DNA from: Actinomycetes bacterium
GTDB lineage: Bacteria; Actinomycetota; Thermoleophilia; Solirubrobacterales; 70-9
NCBI GenBank assembly: GCA_016861045.1
Contig: BOKP01000003.1
Span: 311,501 to 375,500 of the forward strand
DNA: 64,000 nucleotides
Reading direction: 5' to 3'
Shown: positions 25,906-34,134 of the stretch, piece by piece
Layout of the letters: each line of letters opens with the position of its first letter
How positions within the stretch are numbered: position 1 is the first letter of the stretch
Program-made: the position numbers and the translations under genes
The notes under the pieces: model-generated
What the model was told of the DNA's origin: nothing
Databases searched by the model: none
What the model saw: the letters and a program-made list of their open reading frames with translations, nothing else

Positions 25906-26634
25906 TCATTCCGCCTCGGAGCCGAGCGCCTCGGCCGCCGCCGCCTGCTCCGCCGCCTTCTTGCTCGACCCCGATCCGGTGCCGACGACCACCTCGTCGA
26001 CCCGGGCCTCGACCTCGAACGTCTTGTCGTGCGGAGGGCCCGATTCCACCGTGACCACGTAGCGGACCTGGCGGCCGCGGCGGGCGAGGCGCTCCTGCAG
26101 GGCCGACTTGAAATCGAGCAGGGTTCCGGAGGCGAGCTCGATCTGGGGCGCGAACGCCGCCAGCAGCGCCGCCGCTGTCCGGTCGAGGCCGAACTGCAGG
26201 TAGCAGGCGCCGATCAGCGACTCGACGATCGAGGCCATGGCGCGCTCGCTGGCGATCAGCTCGGCCGGCGCCAGCCCGCCCTCGAAGCCGTCCGGATAGG
26301 CCTGCTCCAGCATCGCCGGGACCCCGAGCTCGAGCGCGATCTCGGCGCACGCCCGACCGCTCACGACCTGGCCGTGGATCTTCGTCAGCCGGCCGATGTC
26401 CGATCGCGGGAAGCGGGCGAAGAGGTGCTCGGCGACGGCCAGCCCGAGGACGCTGTCGCCGAGGAAAGCGAGCCGCCCCCAGGAGCGGACGCGGCGCTCG
26501 GTCCAGGAGCTGTGCGTCAGCGCCTGCAGGCGGGCTCCGGACTCGAGCCCGGCGATCAGCCCGAGCAGGGGCCCGACCGCGCTCGGGGTCGGAAGGTCCT
26601 CCTCCAGCGGGTCGGCCGATCCCGCGTCAGGCAC
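25906..26634 (-). CDS. rnc: RNase III family protein with altered active site
   Basis: A 242-residue protein with an RNase III domain (about 20-160) and a normal dsRNA-binding domain (about 170-238, ending GSGSSKKAAEQAAAAEAL). Residues matching E. coli E38 and E41 (NERLEFLGDS) are Gly53 and Ala56 (WGRLAFLGDS); D45 is kept as Asp60. The position of D114 is Ser135 (ASIVESLIG), while E117 is kept as Glu138. So two of four metal ligands are missing. dsRNA binding should persist; cleavage is doubtful. GTG start overlaps the acpP stop. Confidence 0.9.
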   Translation of the reverse strand: MPDAGSADPLEEDLPTPSAVGPLLGLIAGLESGARLQALTHSSWTERRVRSWGRLAFLGDSVLGLAVAEHLFARFPRSDIGRLTKIHGQVVSGRACAEIALELGVPAMLEQAYPDGFEGGLAPAELIASERAMASIVESLIGACYLQFGLDRTAAALLAAFAPQIELASGTLLDFKSALQERLARRGRQVRYVVTVESGPPHDKTFEVEARVDEVVVGTGSGSSKKAAEQAAAAEALGSEAE

Positions 26635-26902
26635 CGGGCAGCTGCTCGAAGACGAAGTCGACGGCGGCGCCCACGGTCTCGATCCGCGCCGCCTCGTCCT
26701 CGCCCATCGTGATCCCGTAGGTGTCCTCGAGCTCCATCACGAGCTCGTAGAGGTCGAGCGAGTCCGCATCGAGGTCGTCGCGGAAGCGGGTCTCGTCGGT
26801 GATCTCGCCCGCCGGCACCTCGAGCTCCGCCGCGAGGTGGTCGCGGACCATCGCGAAGATCGTCTCGCGATCGACAGCGGACTGCTCGCCGGCCGTGCTC
26901 AT
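26627..26902 (-). CDS. acpP: Acyl carrier protein
   Basis: A 91-residue ACP. Ser48 in DLDADSLDLYELVMELED is the 4'-phosphopantetheine site, within an acidic helix II. The N-terminal extension of about 10 residues is short. It sits between plsX and rnc, the common bacterial order, but fabD, fabG and fabH are not in this cluster. The start at 26902 fits the family; the longer frame overlapping plsX is rejected. Confidence 0.95.
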   Translation of the reverse strand: MSTAGEQSAVDRETIFAMVRDHLAAELEVPAGEITDETRFRDDLDADSLDLYELVMELEDTYGITMGEDEAARIETVGAAVDFVFEQLPGA

Positions 26903-26918
26903 TGCCCCGGAACGTGTA

Positions 26919-27986
26919 TCACGACCGCGCTCGGGACTCGCGGATCGCGCCGCGTCCCGCGCCCGACTCCGCGACCAGCGCCGCGGTCCGATCGACCGCA
27001 CGCTCGCGCGCGGCGCGGGCCGCGAGACGGATCTGGCCGGCGATCCCGAGCGAGCCCGCGGAGCCGTGCCCGACCACGGCCACGCCCCGAAGCCCGAGCA
27101 GGATCGCGCCGCCGGTCCGGTCGGGGTCGAGCTCCGCCCGGAGGCCGCCGAGCGCCGGCCGCAGCAACAGCCCGCCCGCGGCCGCGAGCGGGCCGGAGCG
27201 GGCCGCCTGGCCGACGGCGTCGCCGACCGCCCGGGCCGTGCCCTCGATCGTCTTCAGCACGACGTTGCCGGTGAAGCCGTCGCTGACGACGACGTCGGCG
27301 TCGGGGTCGAGCAACTCGCGTCCCTCGACGTTGCCGGCGAAGTCGATCCCGTCCGCCCCCCTGAGGGCGGCGTGCGCCTCGACGACCGCGGCGCTTCCCT
27401 TCTTCGCCTCGGCGCCGACGCTGAGCAGCCGCACCCGCGGCGCCTCGACCCCGAGGACCGCGCCGGCGAACGCGGCGCCGAGGTAGGCGAACTGGACCAG
27501 GTGCGAGGGCCGCGCGTCGGCATTGGCGCCGACGTCCAGCATGAGCAGCGGCCGCTCCCGCCCGGGCGCCGGCAGCTCGACGGCGAGCGCCGGCCGCTGG
27601 ATCGAGCGGATCCGCTTCAGGGCGAGCAGGGCCGCGGTCATCGTCGCCCCGGTCGAGCCGGGGCTGGCGAGCGCGTCGGCGCGGCCGGCGGCGACGTCCG
27701 CGGCGGCGCGGACGATCGAGGCGTCGGGGCGCGTGCGAACGGCGCGGACCGGCTCCTCGTCGTTGCCGATCACCTCGGTCGCGTCGACGATCTCGATCAG
27801 GTCCGAGGCGAGCCCACCGTATTCCGCGACGGGGCCGTGGACCCGGACCGCGATCCCGTCGGCGGCCGCCGCCCGCACGCCCGCGGCGACGGCCCCGCTC
27901 CCGGCCTCGGCCCCGAGCGCGTCGAAGGCGACCGTGACCCGCTGCTTCGGCGTCGCGCCCGGCGGGGACGCCGCCGGGGCTCCCAC
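26919..27986 (-). CDS. plsX: Phosphate acyltransferase PlsX
   Basis: A 355-residue enzyme making acyl-phosphate from acyl-ACP for phospholipid synthesis. Visible segments are RVTVAFDALGAEAG (the usual DxMGGD start is changed to DALGAE), ASPGSTGATMTAALLALKRI, LLMLDVGANADARPSHLVQFA and DVVVSDGFTGNVVLKTIEGTA. The GTG start follows the L32 stop codon directly. Its genomic partners are rpmF upstream and acpP downstream. Confidence 0.93.
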   Translation of the reverse strand: MGAPAASPPGATPKQRVTVAFDALGAEAGSGAVAAGVRAAAADGIAVRVHGPVAEYGGLASDLIEIVDATEVIGNDEEPVRAVRTRPDASIVRAAADVAAGRADALASPGSTGATMTAALLALKRIRSIQRPALAVELPAPGRERPLLMLDVGANADARPSHLVQFAYLGAAFAGAVLGVEAPRVRLLSVGAEAKKGSAAVVEAHAALRGADGIDFAGNVEGRELLDPDADVVVSDGFTGNVVLKTIEGTARAVGDAVGQAARSGPLAAAGGLLLRPALGGLRAELDPDRTGGAILLGLRGVAVVGHGSAGSLGIAGQIRLAARAARERAVDRTAALVAESGAGRGAIRESRARS

Positions 27987-28196
27987 CTACCGCTCCTCGA
28001 GCCCGCCGAGATCGGTCGGCTCGTCGGCGACGACGACCTCACGGCCCGCGTAGGTCCCGCACGTCGGGCAGACCCGGTGCGGCAGCTTCGGGCTGTGGCA
28101 CTGCGGGCACTCGTTCAGGCGCGGCGCCGCGACCGCGTCGTGGGCGCGGCGCTTGTCGCGACGGGCACTCGATTGGCGCTGCTTCGGGACGGCCAT
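27987..28196 (-). CDS. rpmF: Ribosomal protein L32
   Basis: A 69-residue large-subunit protein. The N-terminus MAVPKQRQSSARRDKRRAHD is canonical, and CPQCHSPKLPHRVCPTCG gives the four zinc-binding Cys (CxxC...CxxC). The C-terminal tail is acidic. The stop TAG is followed immediately by the plsX GTG. TACGAT at 28207-28212 (minus), 10 nt before the ATG, may give it its own promoter. Confidence 0.96.
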   Translation of the reverse strand: MAVPKQRQSSARRDKRRAHDAVAAPRLNECPQCHSPKLPHRVCPTCGTYAGREVVVADEPTDLGGLEER

Positions 28197-28206
28197 GCGG
28201 CGGCGA

Positions 28207-28212
28207 ATCGTA
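28207..28212 (-). promoter_or_regulatory. -10 box of rpmF
   Basis: TACGAT on the minus strand, 10 nt before the ATG at 28196. Confidence 0.4.
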
Positions 28213-28278
28213 GCGGCCGCGCCGCAACGGGCGAGCCCAGCCGCGCCACGCGTGGGCGGAGATGGCCCGCGGCCGGCG

Positions 28279-28791
28279 TCAGCCGAGGAGGTCGCGGAGC
28301 TTCGCGAAGCGCGGGTCGGGCTCGGGATCATGGACGTGGGTCGCCGGGTCCACCTCGTTCAGCGAGACGCCGCAGACCGCGCAGAGGCCGGCGCAGTCCT
28401 CGCGGCAGAGGACCCGGTCGGGCAGCGCCAGCACGATCGCGTCGCGCAGCCAGCGGGCCGGCTCGAGCAGGCCGTCGGCGACGTAGGGGCTGCGCAGGTC
28501 CGGGTCGTCGGCCTCGCCCTGCTCGACCTCGCGCACGTCGATCTCGAGCTCGAGCCGGGCCGGGCCGAGGCAGCGGGCGCATTCCGCGAGCACGACGACG
28601 CCCGCTCGCAGGCGCAGCGCCCATCCCGAGCTCGTCCGGGAGACGTCGATCCGGGCCGCGACCGGCGTCGACCCGAGGGTCAGCCCCCCGCCGCCGGCGG
28701 CGGGGGGCTCCGGCTCGAGGTCGAGCTCGATCCGCTCCGCAGCGCCGCTCCGCAGCGCCAGGGCGTCGAGGTCGATCGGTCGCTCCACCAT
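28279..28791 (-). CDS. yceD: DUF177/YceD family protein
   Basis: A 170-residue protein of the YceD family that usually precedes rpmF and is implicated in rRNA or ribosome biogenesis in some organisms. Two Cys pairs occur: CARC at about 90, and CREDCAGLCAVCG near 130-145, the latter probably a zinc site, followed by DPATHVHDPEPDPRFAKLRD. Start options are ATG at 28791 or TTG at 28797. Its start is only 17-23 bp from the start of the divergent methyltransferase. Confidence 0.9.
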   Translation of the reverse strand: MVERPIDLDALALRSGAAERIELDLEPEPPAAGGGGLTLGSTPVAARIDVSRTSSGWALRLRAGVVVLAECARCLGPARLELEIDVREVEQGEADDPDLRSPYVADGLLEPARWLRDAIVLALPDRVLCREDCAGLCAVCGVSLNEVDPATHVHDPEPDPRFAKLRDLLG

Positions 28792-28798
28792 CTGCAAC

Positions 28799-28804
28799 TA
28801 GCAT
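28799..28804 (+). promoter_or_regulatory. -10 box of the methyltransferase
   Basis: TAGCAT lies 10 nt before the GTG at 28815. A minus-strand TACGCT at 28807-28812 faces it 2 nt away and may serve DUF177. Confidence 0.4.
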
Positions 28805-28814
28805 CGAGCGTAGC

Positions 28815-29360
28815 GTGAGCGCTCAGTTCCACTGGGACCCGGACACCTACCTGGAGATGATCCGGGCCGAGGTCCCCAGCTTCGACGCGCTCCAGGAGGC
28901 GGCGGTGGCGGCGGTCCCGTTCGCCCCCGACGCCGTGCTCGACCTCGGGATCGGCACCGGCGAGACGTCGCGGCGGCTGCTCGATGCCTACCCCGGAGCC
29001 CGGATCACCGGCCTCGACGCGAGCCCCGAGATGGTCTTCCGCGCGCGCCGCCTCGGGATCGAGGTCCGGCTGGCGCGGATGGAGGACCCGCTCCCCGACG
29101 GGCCGTGGGACCTCGTCATCGCGGTCCTCAGCGTCCACCACCTCACCGGCGAGCAGAAGCGGGACCTGTTCCGACGCGTTCGCGAGCAGGCCCGCGCGCT
29201 CGTCCTCGCCGACATCGTCGAGACCGGCGAGCGGGTCGCGCCGGTCGACCCCGCCCACGACTTCCCGGAGCCGGCCGTGGACCTGGCGGAATGGGCTGGC
29301 GGCGAGGTGGTCTGGAGCACCGACGACCTCGTGGTCATCCGCGCCGTCTATGGCGAGTAG
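28815..29360 (+). CDS. Class I SAM-dependent methyltransferase
   Basis: A 181-residue protein. Motif I is VLDLGIGTGETSRRLLD, motif II acid in ITGLDASPEM, then LARMEDPLPDGPWDLVIAVL and SVHHLTGEQK. It resembles small-molecule methyltransferases of the Methyltransf_25/UbiE type; the substrate is unknown. It starts at the GTG (SAQFHWDPDTYLEMIR). It is the only plus-strand gene between 17.4 and 40 kb and converges on the SepIVA-like gene. Confidence 0.88.
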   Translation: MSAQFHWDPDTYLEMIRAEVPSFDALQEAAVAAVPFAPDAVLDLGIGTGETSRRLLDAYPGARITGLDASPEMVFRARRLGIEVRLARMEDPLPDGPWDLVIAVLSVHHLTGEQKRDLFRRVREQARALVLADIVETGERVAPVDPAHDFPEPAVDLAEWAGGEVVWSTDDLVVIRAVYGE

Positions 29361-29387
29361 CGGAACCGCGCTCGGGGCGCGACCCGC

Positions 29388-29861
29388 TCACACCTCCGCC
29401 GGTTCCACCTCTTCCTCGTCGCGTCCGGCGAGCCGGTCGCGGCCGCGCTGCACCGCGGCGAGGAACTTCTGCAGGTTGACCTCGAGCGTCGAGAGGATCT
29501 CGTCGGCGTAGTCCTCGGCGCCGAGGCGGATCTGCCGCTCGGTGTCGCGGGCGTCCTCGAGGATCTCCTCGGCGCCGCGCTCGGCCTGCTTGTAGACCTC
29601 CTCCTCGGAGATCAGCCGGGCCTGCTGGTCACGGGCCTCCTTGACGATCCGCTCCGCCTCGCGCTTGGCCTCGGCGAGCATCTCCTGGCGCTCCTTGACG
29701 ATCCAGCGCGCCTGCTTGATCTCCTCGGGAATCGTCGCCCGCATCTGGTCGAGCAGGTCGTAGATCTCCTCGCGATCGACCCGCACCTGGTCGGTCAGCG
29801 GGACCGGCCGCGCGTTGTGGATCAGGTCGTCGAGCTTGTCGATGAGAACGAGAACGTCCAT
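29388..29861 (-). CDS. SepIVA/DivIVA-like coiled-coil protein
   Basis: A 157-residue, highly charged protein. The N-terminal VLVLIDKLDDLIHNARPVPLTD is followed by a long coiled coil (about 35-130: AEAKREAERIVKEARDQQ, EEEVYKQAERGAEEILEDA). DivIVA-type N-terminal lipid-binding residues are not clear. It matches Mycobacterium SepIVA (Rv2927c), a divisome and polar-growth factor also found near coaD, rsmD, yceD, rpmF and rnc; this homology is inferred from layout and pattern. It probably assembles at the membrane or septum. Confidence 0.75.
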   Translation of the reverse strand: MDVLVLIDKLDDLIHNARPVPLTDQVRVDREEIYDLLDQMRATIPEEIKQARWIVKERQEMLAEAKREAERIVKEARDQQARLISEEEVYKQAERGAEEILEDARDTERQIRLGAEDYADEILSTLEVNLQKFLAAVQRGRDRLAGRDEEEVEPAEV

Positions 29862-29956
29862 GGTTGCGGCCGAATCTTAGGGATGCCAGCGAAGAAGGCT
29901 CACCCCGGCGAGACATTCTCCGCCCCGATGCAAGCTCCTGCCCATCGCGGCCGCCG

Positions 29957-30444
<488 letters not shown>

Positions 30445-30448
<4 letters not shown>

Positions 30449-30966
30449 CGTGGCACCCCCTGGATCCGGATCGCGGTCGCGCCGTAGTCGCGGCGATCGA
30501 GCGTGGGCAGCCCGAGCTCGATCGGGTCGGCGCTCGCCGACTCGACGATCGCGAGGCCACCGTCGGCGAGCCGCGCCGGGACGAGATCTTCGAGCTCGGA
30601 AACCAAGCGGCGGGCGAGTCTATAGGGCGGGTCGAGATAGATGAGGTCGTAGCGGCCACGGTCGCGACGAAGGAACCGGATCGCGTCGCCGCCGACGACC
30701 CGGCAGCGCTCCTCGAGGCCGAGCGCCGCGACGTTCGCCCGCGCCGCCGCCGGATCGGTGTCGACGAGGGTGGCCCGCGCCGCGCCGCGCGAGATCGCCT
30801 CGATCGCCACGGCTCCGGTGCCGGAGAAGAGGTCGAGGACGACGAGGCCGGTGACGTCGCCGAGGATCGCGAAGAGCGCCTCGCGAACGCGGTCGGCGGT
30901 GGGCCGGACCGACTCCCGCGGCGCCCGCAGGCGGCGGCCGCGGAGCTCTCCGGCGACGACCCGCAT
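30445..30966 (-). CDS. rsmD: 16S rRNA (guanine-966-N2)-methyltransferase
   Basis: A 173-residue enzyme of 16S modification. MRVVAGELRGRRL, RPTADRVREALFAIL, VVLDLFSGTGAVAIEAISRGA and the catalytic YLDPPY are all present. Length is normal. It is coupled to coaD, which is the usual pair. Confidence 0.96.
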
Positions 30967-30998
30967 CTCAGGCGATCGACTCCGTCCCGCCGCTCATC

Positions 30999-33245
30999 TC
31001 AGGCGGCGATCGGCCCGGTCCGCTCGTCGCCGTAGCGCTCGCGGACGGTGTCGAGCAGCGGTCCGAGCGCCGGCGCGTCGAGCGAGCCGTGACGATCGAC
31101 CAGCGCGATCAGGTCGGCGCGCGCCGCCGCAAGCAGCTCCGCGTCCTCGGGGAGCGAGGCGATCCGGAAGCGCGGCAGCCCGCTCTGGCGGGTGCCAAGC
31201 ACCTCACCCTCGCCTCGCATCGCGAGGTCGGCCTCGGCGAGAGCGAACCCGTCGCGCTCGGCGACGAAGGCCTCGAGGCGGGCGCGGGCGCGGGCCCCCT
31301 CGGGCTCGGCGAAGAGGATGCACTGCGACGCGTGCCCGCCGCGCCCGATCCGGCCCCGGAGCTGGTGGAGCTGGCTGAGCCCGTAGCGATCGGCGGCCTC
31401 GATCAGCATCACCGAGGCGTTCGCGACATCGATCCCGACTTCGATCACGCTGGTCGCGACGAGCACGTCCGCCTCGCCGGCCGCGAAGCGGCCCATCGCA
31501 GCGGCCTTCTGCGCCGCCGGCATCTGGCCGTGCAGGACCTCGACCTCGAAGTCGCTCAGCTCGCCCCCGGCGAGCCGCTCGGCCTCGCTCGTCGCCGCCT
31601 TCGCCTGGTCGCGCTCGGAGTCGGCGACGAGCGGGCAGACGACGTAGGCCTGCCGGCCCTCCCGCAACCGCTTGCGAATGAACCCGTAGGCTCCGGCACG
31701 CCGCTCCTCGCCGACGAGCCAGGTCTCGACCGGTCGCCGCCCGGCCGGAAGCTCGCGCAGGACGGTGGCGTCGAGGTCGCCGAACGCGGTCAGCGACAGG
31801 GTCCGCGGGATCGGGGTGGCGGTCATGTGAAGGACGTGCGGCGCGAGCTTCCCGCCCTTGTCGTCGAGCGCTCGCCGCTGCTCGACCCCGAACCGGTGCT
31901 GCTCGTCGACGACCGCGACCGCGAGCCGCGCGAAGCGGACGGCGGGCTCGACCAGGGCGTGGGTGCCGACGAGAAGCGGCAGCTCGCCGCTCGCGAGCCG
32001 GTCCAGGGTCGATCGCCGTCGCGTCGCCGGAGTCGACCCGGTCAGCAGGCCGATCGGAACCGGGGCGCCGTCGAGGAGCGCCTCGAGCGTCGCGAAGTGC
32101 TGCTCGGCGAGCGTCTCAGTCGGAGCCATCAGCGCCGCCTGACCGCCCGCCTCGAGGGCGCGCAGCATCGCGTAGAGGGCGACGACCGTCTTGCCGGAGC
32201 CGACCTCGCCCATCAGCAGCCGCTGCATCGGCGCCGCGGCGGCGAGGTCGGCGTCGATCGCCGCGAACGCCGCCCGCTGGTCCGCGGTCGGCGCGAACGG
32301 AAGCGAGCCGATCCACGAGGCGACGAGCTCGCCCCGCCGGCCGAGGTCCGGCGCCCGCCTCGTGGTGCGGCGCTCGCCGCGGCGCAGCCGCAGCGCGGCC
32401 TGGTGCATGAACAGCTCCTCGTAGGCGAGCCGGGCCCGCGCAGGAGCGACCTCGCCGGGCGAGCGCGGGAAGTGGATCGCGATCCGGGCGTCGGCGGCGC
32501 CGGCGAGGCGGCGCCGGGCGCGCATCTCCGCCGGCAGCGGCTCCGGCACCGCCGGGGCGAGCGCAAGCGCCCTCCATGCCCATTCGCGGATCCGCTCGAC
32601 CCGGAGCCCCTCGCCGCTCGGATGGAGGGGAACGATCCCGGTCGTGTGCAGGCCCGCCGGAGGGTCGCCGCGATCGCGCAGCGGCTCGCCACGACCCGTC
32701 CCCGCCCAGGCGTCGCCAGGGCCGAGGATCTCGTGCGCTTCGGGGCGGAAGCCGCGGCCTTCGCGACGGCCGCTGAGCAGCACCCGCACGCCGGGCTTCA
32801 ACCTCTCGGCCAGCCATGCGCGGTTGAACCAGACGACCTCGATCGCGCCGGAGCGGTCGGCGACGGTCGCCTCGACGACCCGCAGGTTGCGGCGTCGGGT
32901 CGGTCGCGCGCGCACCCTCCTCACCTCGGCGAGAACGGTCGCCGGACGGCCCGGCTCGAGCGCCGCGATCTCGGTCGGCCGCGCTCGGTCGATCCGGTCG
33001 TGCGGGAAGTGCTCGATCAGGTCCGCGAGCGATGCGAGGCCGATCCGGGCAGCCGACGCGGCGACCTTGGGCCCGACGCCGCGGAGGTCGGTCAGCGGCC
33101 GCCGGAGGGGACCCCGTGGCGGCCGCGACCGGAGCGGCGCCGCCAGGAGGGTCGCGCGGTCGGCCGACCCCACCCCGGCGAAGCGCCGCGGCGGCTCCGG
33201 CGAGCGGGCCGGGGCCCGCTCCGCGGCGGTCACCGCCGATGACAT
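30999..33245 (-). CDS. recG: ATP-dependent DNA helicase RecG
   Basis: A 748-residue branch-migration helicase for stalled forks. The wedge domain (OB, residues about 90-200) precedes the helicase core: Walker A LLMGEVGSGKTVVALYA, DEQH box VVDEQHRFGVEQR, TATPIPRTL, VVCPLV and QLRGRIGRGGHAS. The C-terminal TRG-like motif region is present. Its ATG has GTGAGG about 8 nt upstream, and a -10 TATCCT lies at 33263-33268 (minus). It transcribes toward rsmD and coaD. Confidence 0.96.
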   Translation of the reverse strand: MSSAVTAAERAPARSPEPPRRFAGVGSADRATLLAAPLRSRPPRGPLRRPLTDLRGVGPKVAASAARIGLASLADLIEHFPHDRIDRARPTEIAALEPGRPATVLAEVRRVRARPTRRRNLRVVEATVADRSGAIEVVWFNRAWLAERLKPGVRVLLSGRREGRGFRPEAHEILGPGDAWAGTGRGEPLRDRGDPPAGLHTTGIVPLHPSGEGLRVERIREWAWRALALAPAVPEPLPAEMRARRRLAGAADARIAIHFPRSPGEVAPARARLAYEELFMHQAALRLRRGERRTTRRAPDLGRRGELVASWIGSLPFAPTADQRAAFAAIDADLAAAAPMQRLLMGEVGSGKTVVALYAMLRALEAGGQAALMAPTETLAEQHFATLEALLDGAPVPIGLLTGSTPATRRRSTLDRLASGELPLLVGTHALVEPAVRFARLAVAVVDEQHRFGVEQRRALDDKGGKLAPHVLHMTATPIPRTLSLTAFGDLDATVLRELPAGRRPVETWLVGEERRAGAYGFIRKRLREGRQAYVVCPLVADSERDQAKAATSEAERLAGGELSDFEVEVLHGQMPAAQKAAAMGRFAAGEADVLVATSVIEVGIDVANASVMLIEAADRYGLSQLHQLRGRIGRGGHASQCILFAEPEGARARARLEAFVAERDGFALAEADLAMRGEGEVLGTRQSGLPRFRIASLPEDAELLAAARADLIALVDRHGSLDAPALGPLLDTVRERYGDERTGPIAA

Positions 33246-33363
33246 CGAGACCTCACGCAGCGAGGATAGGAAGGCGACGGAACGGAACCGGCGAGACCCG
33301 CGCTCGTCGCGGCGGCGAGCGACGGGCCGTCGATCGATCGCGGACCGGCGGCGACCGCGGCGG

Positions 33364-34134
33364 TCAGGGGCGGACGGGCTCGCCGCGATGGCGGGCGAAG
33401 GTCTCCTCGACCCAGGCGAATCCGCATCGCCCGCGGAGCGAGTCGCGGTACTCGACCAGGGCGGGCGGCGGGTCGGGCTCGGCCGGGGCCCGCGGCGGGG
33501 CGACGACCGGCGCGAGCAGGGCGGCGGCGGTCAGGTCCGCGACCGTGAACCGGTCCCCGACGAGGTAGTCGCCCGCGCCGGATTCGAGCTCGGACTCGAG
33601 CCGGTCGAAGGCCGCGGCTATTCGCGCCCGCGACTCGGCGGCGGCAGCTTCGGGGCCGACCCGGTAGCGGACGCGGGTGAACGCGGCGGCGCCGCGTGCG
33701 AATGCGCTCACCGCGAGGTCGCTGCGGGTGAGCCGGTCGGGCATGACAGTCGCCGCGAACCGCCTCAGGCCGCCATCGTCCGCCCGCAGCTCGTGGAAGA
33801 CGAGCTGGCGCGAGTAGGGCCCGAGCCGCTCGTCGAAGAACTCCTCGAGCGCAAGCGCCCGCGCCCGCTCGCCGGGCTCGTCCGGAATGAGCGGCGGGCC
33901 CGCGAACCGCTCCTCGATCGCGGCGATGATCGCGGTCGAATCGCCGATCGCCCGTCCGTCGATCTCGAGCACCGGGAACGTGTGGGCGGCGCCACGGGTC
34001 AGCCAGAGCGCCACCGCGACGTGGCTCGGCGGCGGCGGCGCCCGGCGCTCGTGCCCGACGCCCTTGAGCTCCAGCGCCCAGCGCACCTTCTCGTTGTAGT
34101 GGGAGATCGGGATGTGCCAGAGAACCACGCTCAT
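33364..34134 (-). CDS. Glutathione S-transferase family protein
   Basis: A 256-residue protein with an N-terminal thioredoxin-like domain (VVLWHIPISHYNEKVRWALE; FPVLEIDGRAIGDSTAIIAA, the cis-Pro and acid motif) and a helical C-terminal domain (about 90-240) with YLVGDRFTVADLTAAALLA, the N-capping Asp box. A catalytic Ser/Tyr/Cys is not certain; Ser10 or Tyr12 may serve. Actinobacteria generally lack glutathione, so its thiol partner is unknown. The ATG overlaps the fakA stop (ATGA). Confidence 0.85.
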   Translation of the reverse strand: MSVVLWHIPISHYNEKVRWALELKGVGHERRAPPPPSHVAVALWLTRGAAHTFPVLEIDGRAIGDSTAIIAAIEERFAGPPLIPDEPGERARALALEEFFDERLGPYSRQLVFHELRADDGGLRRFAATVMPDRLTRSDLAVSAFARGAAAFTRVRYRVGPEAAAAESRARIAAAFDRLESELESGAGDYLVGDRFTVADLTAAALLAPVVAPPRAPAEPDPPPALVEYRDSLRGRCGFAWVEETFARHRGEPVRP

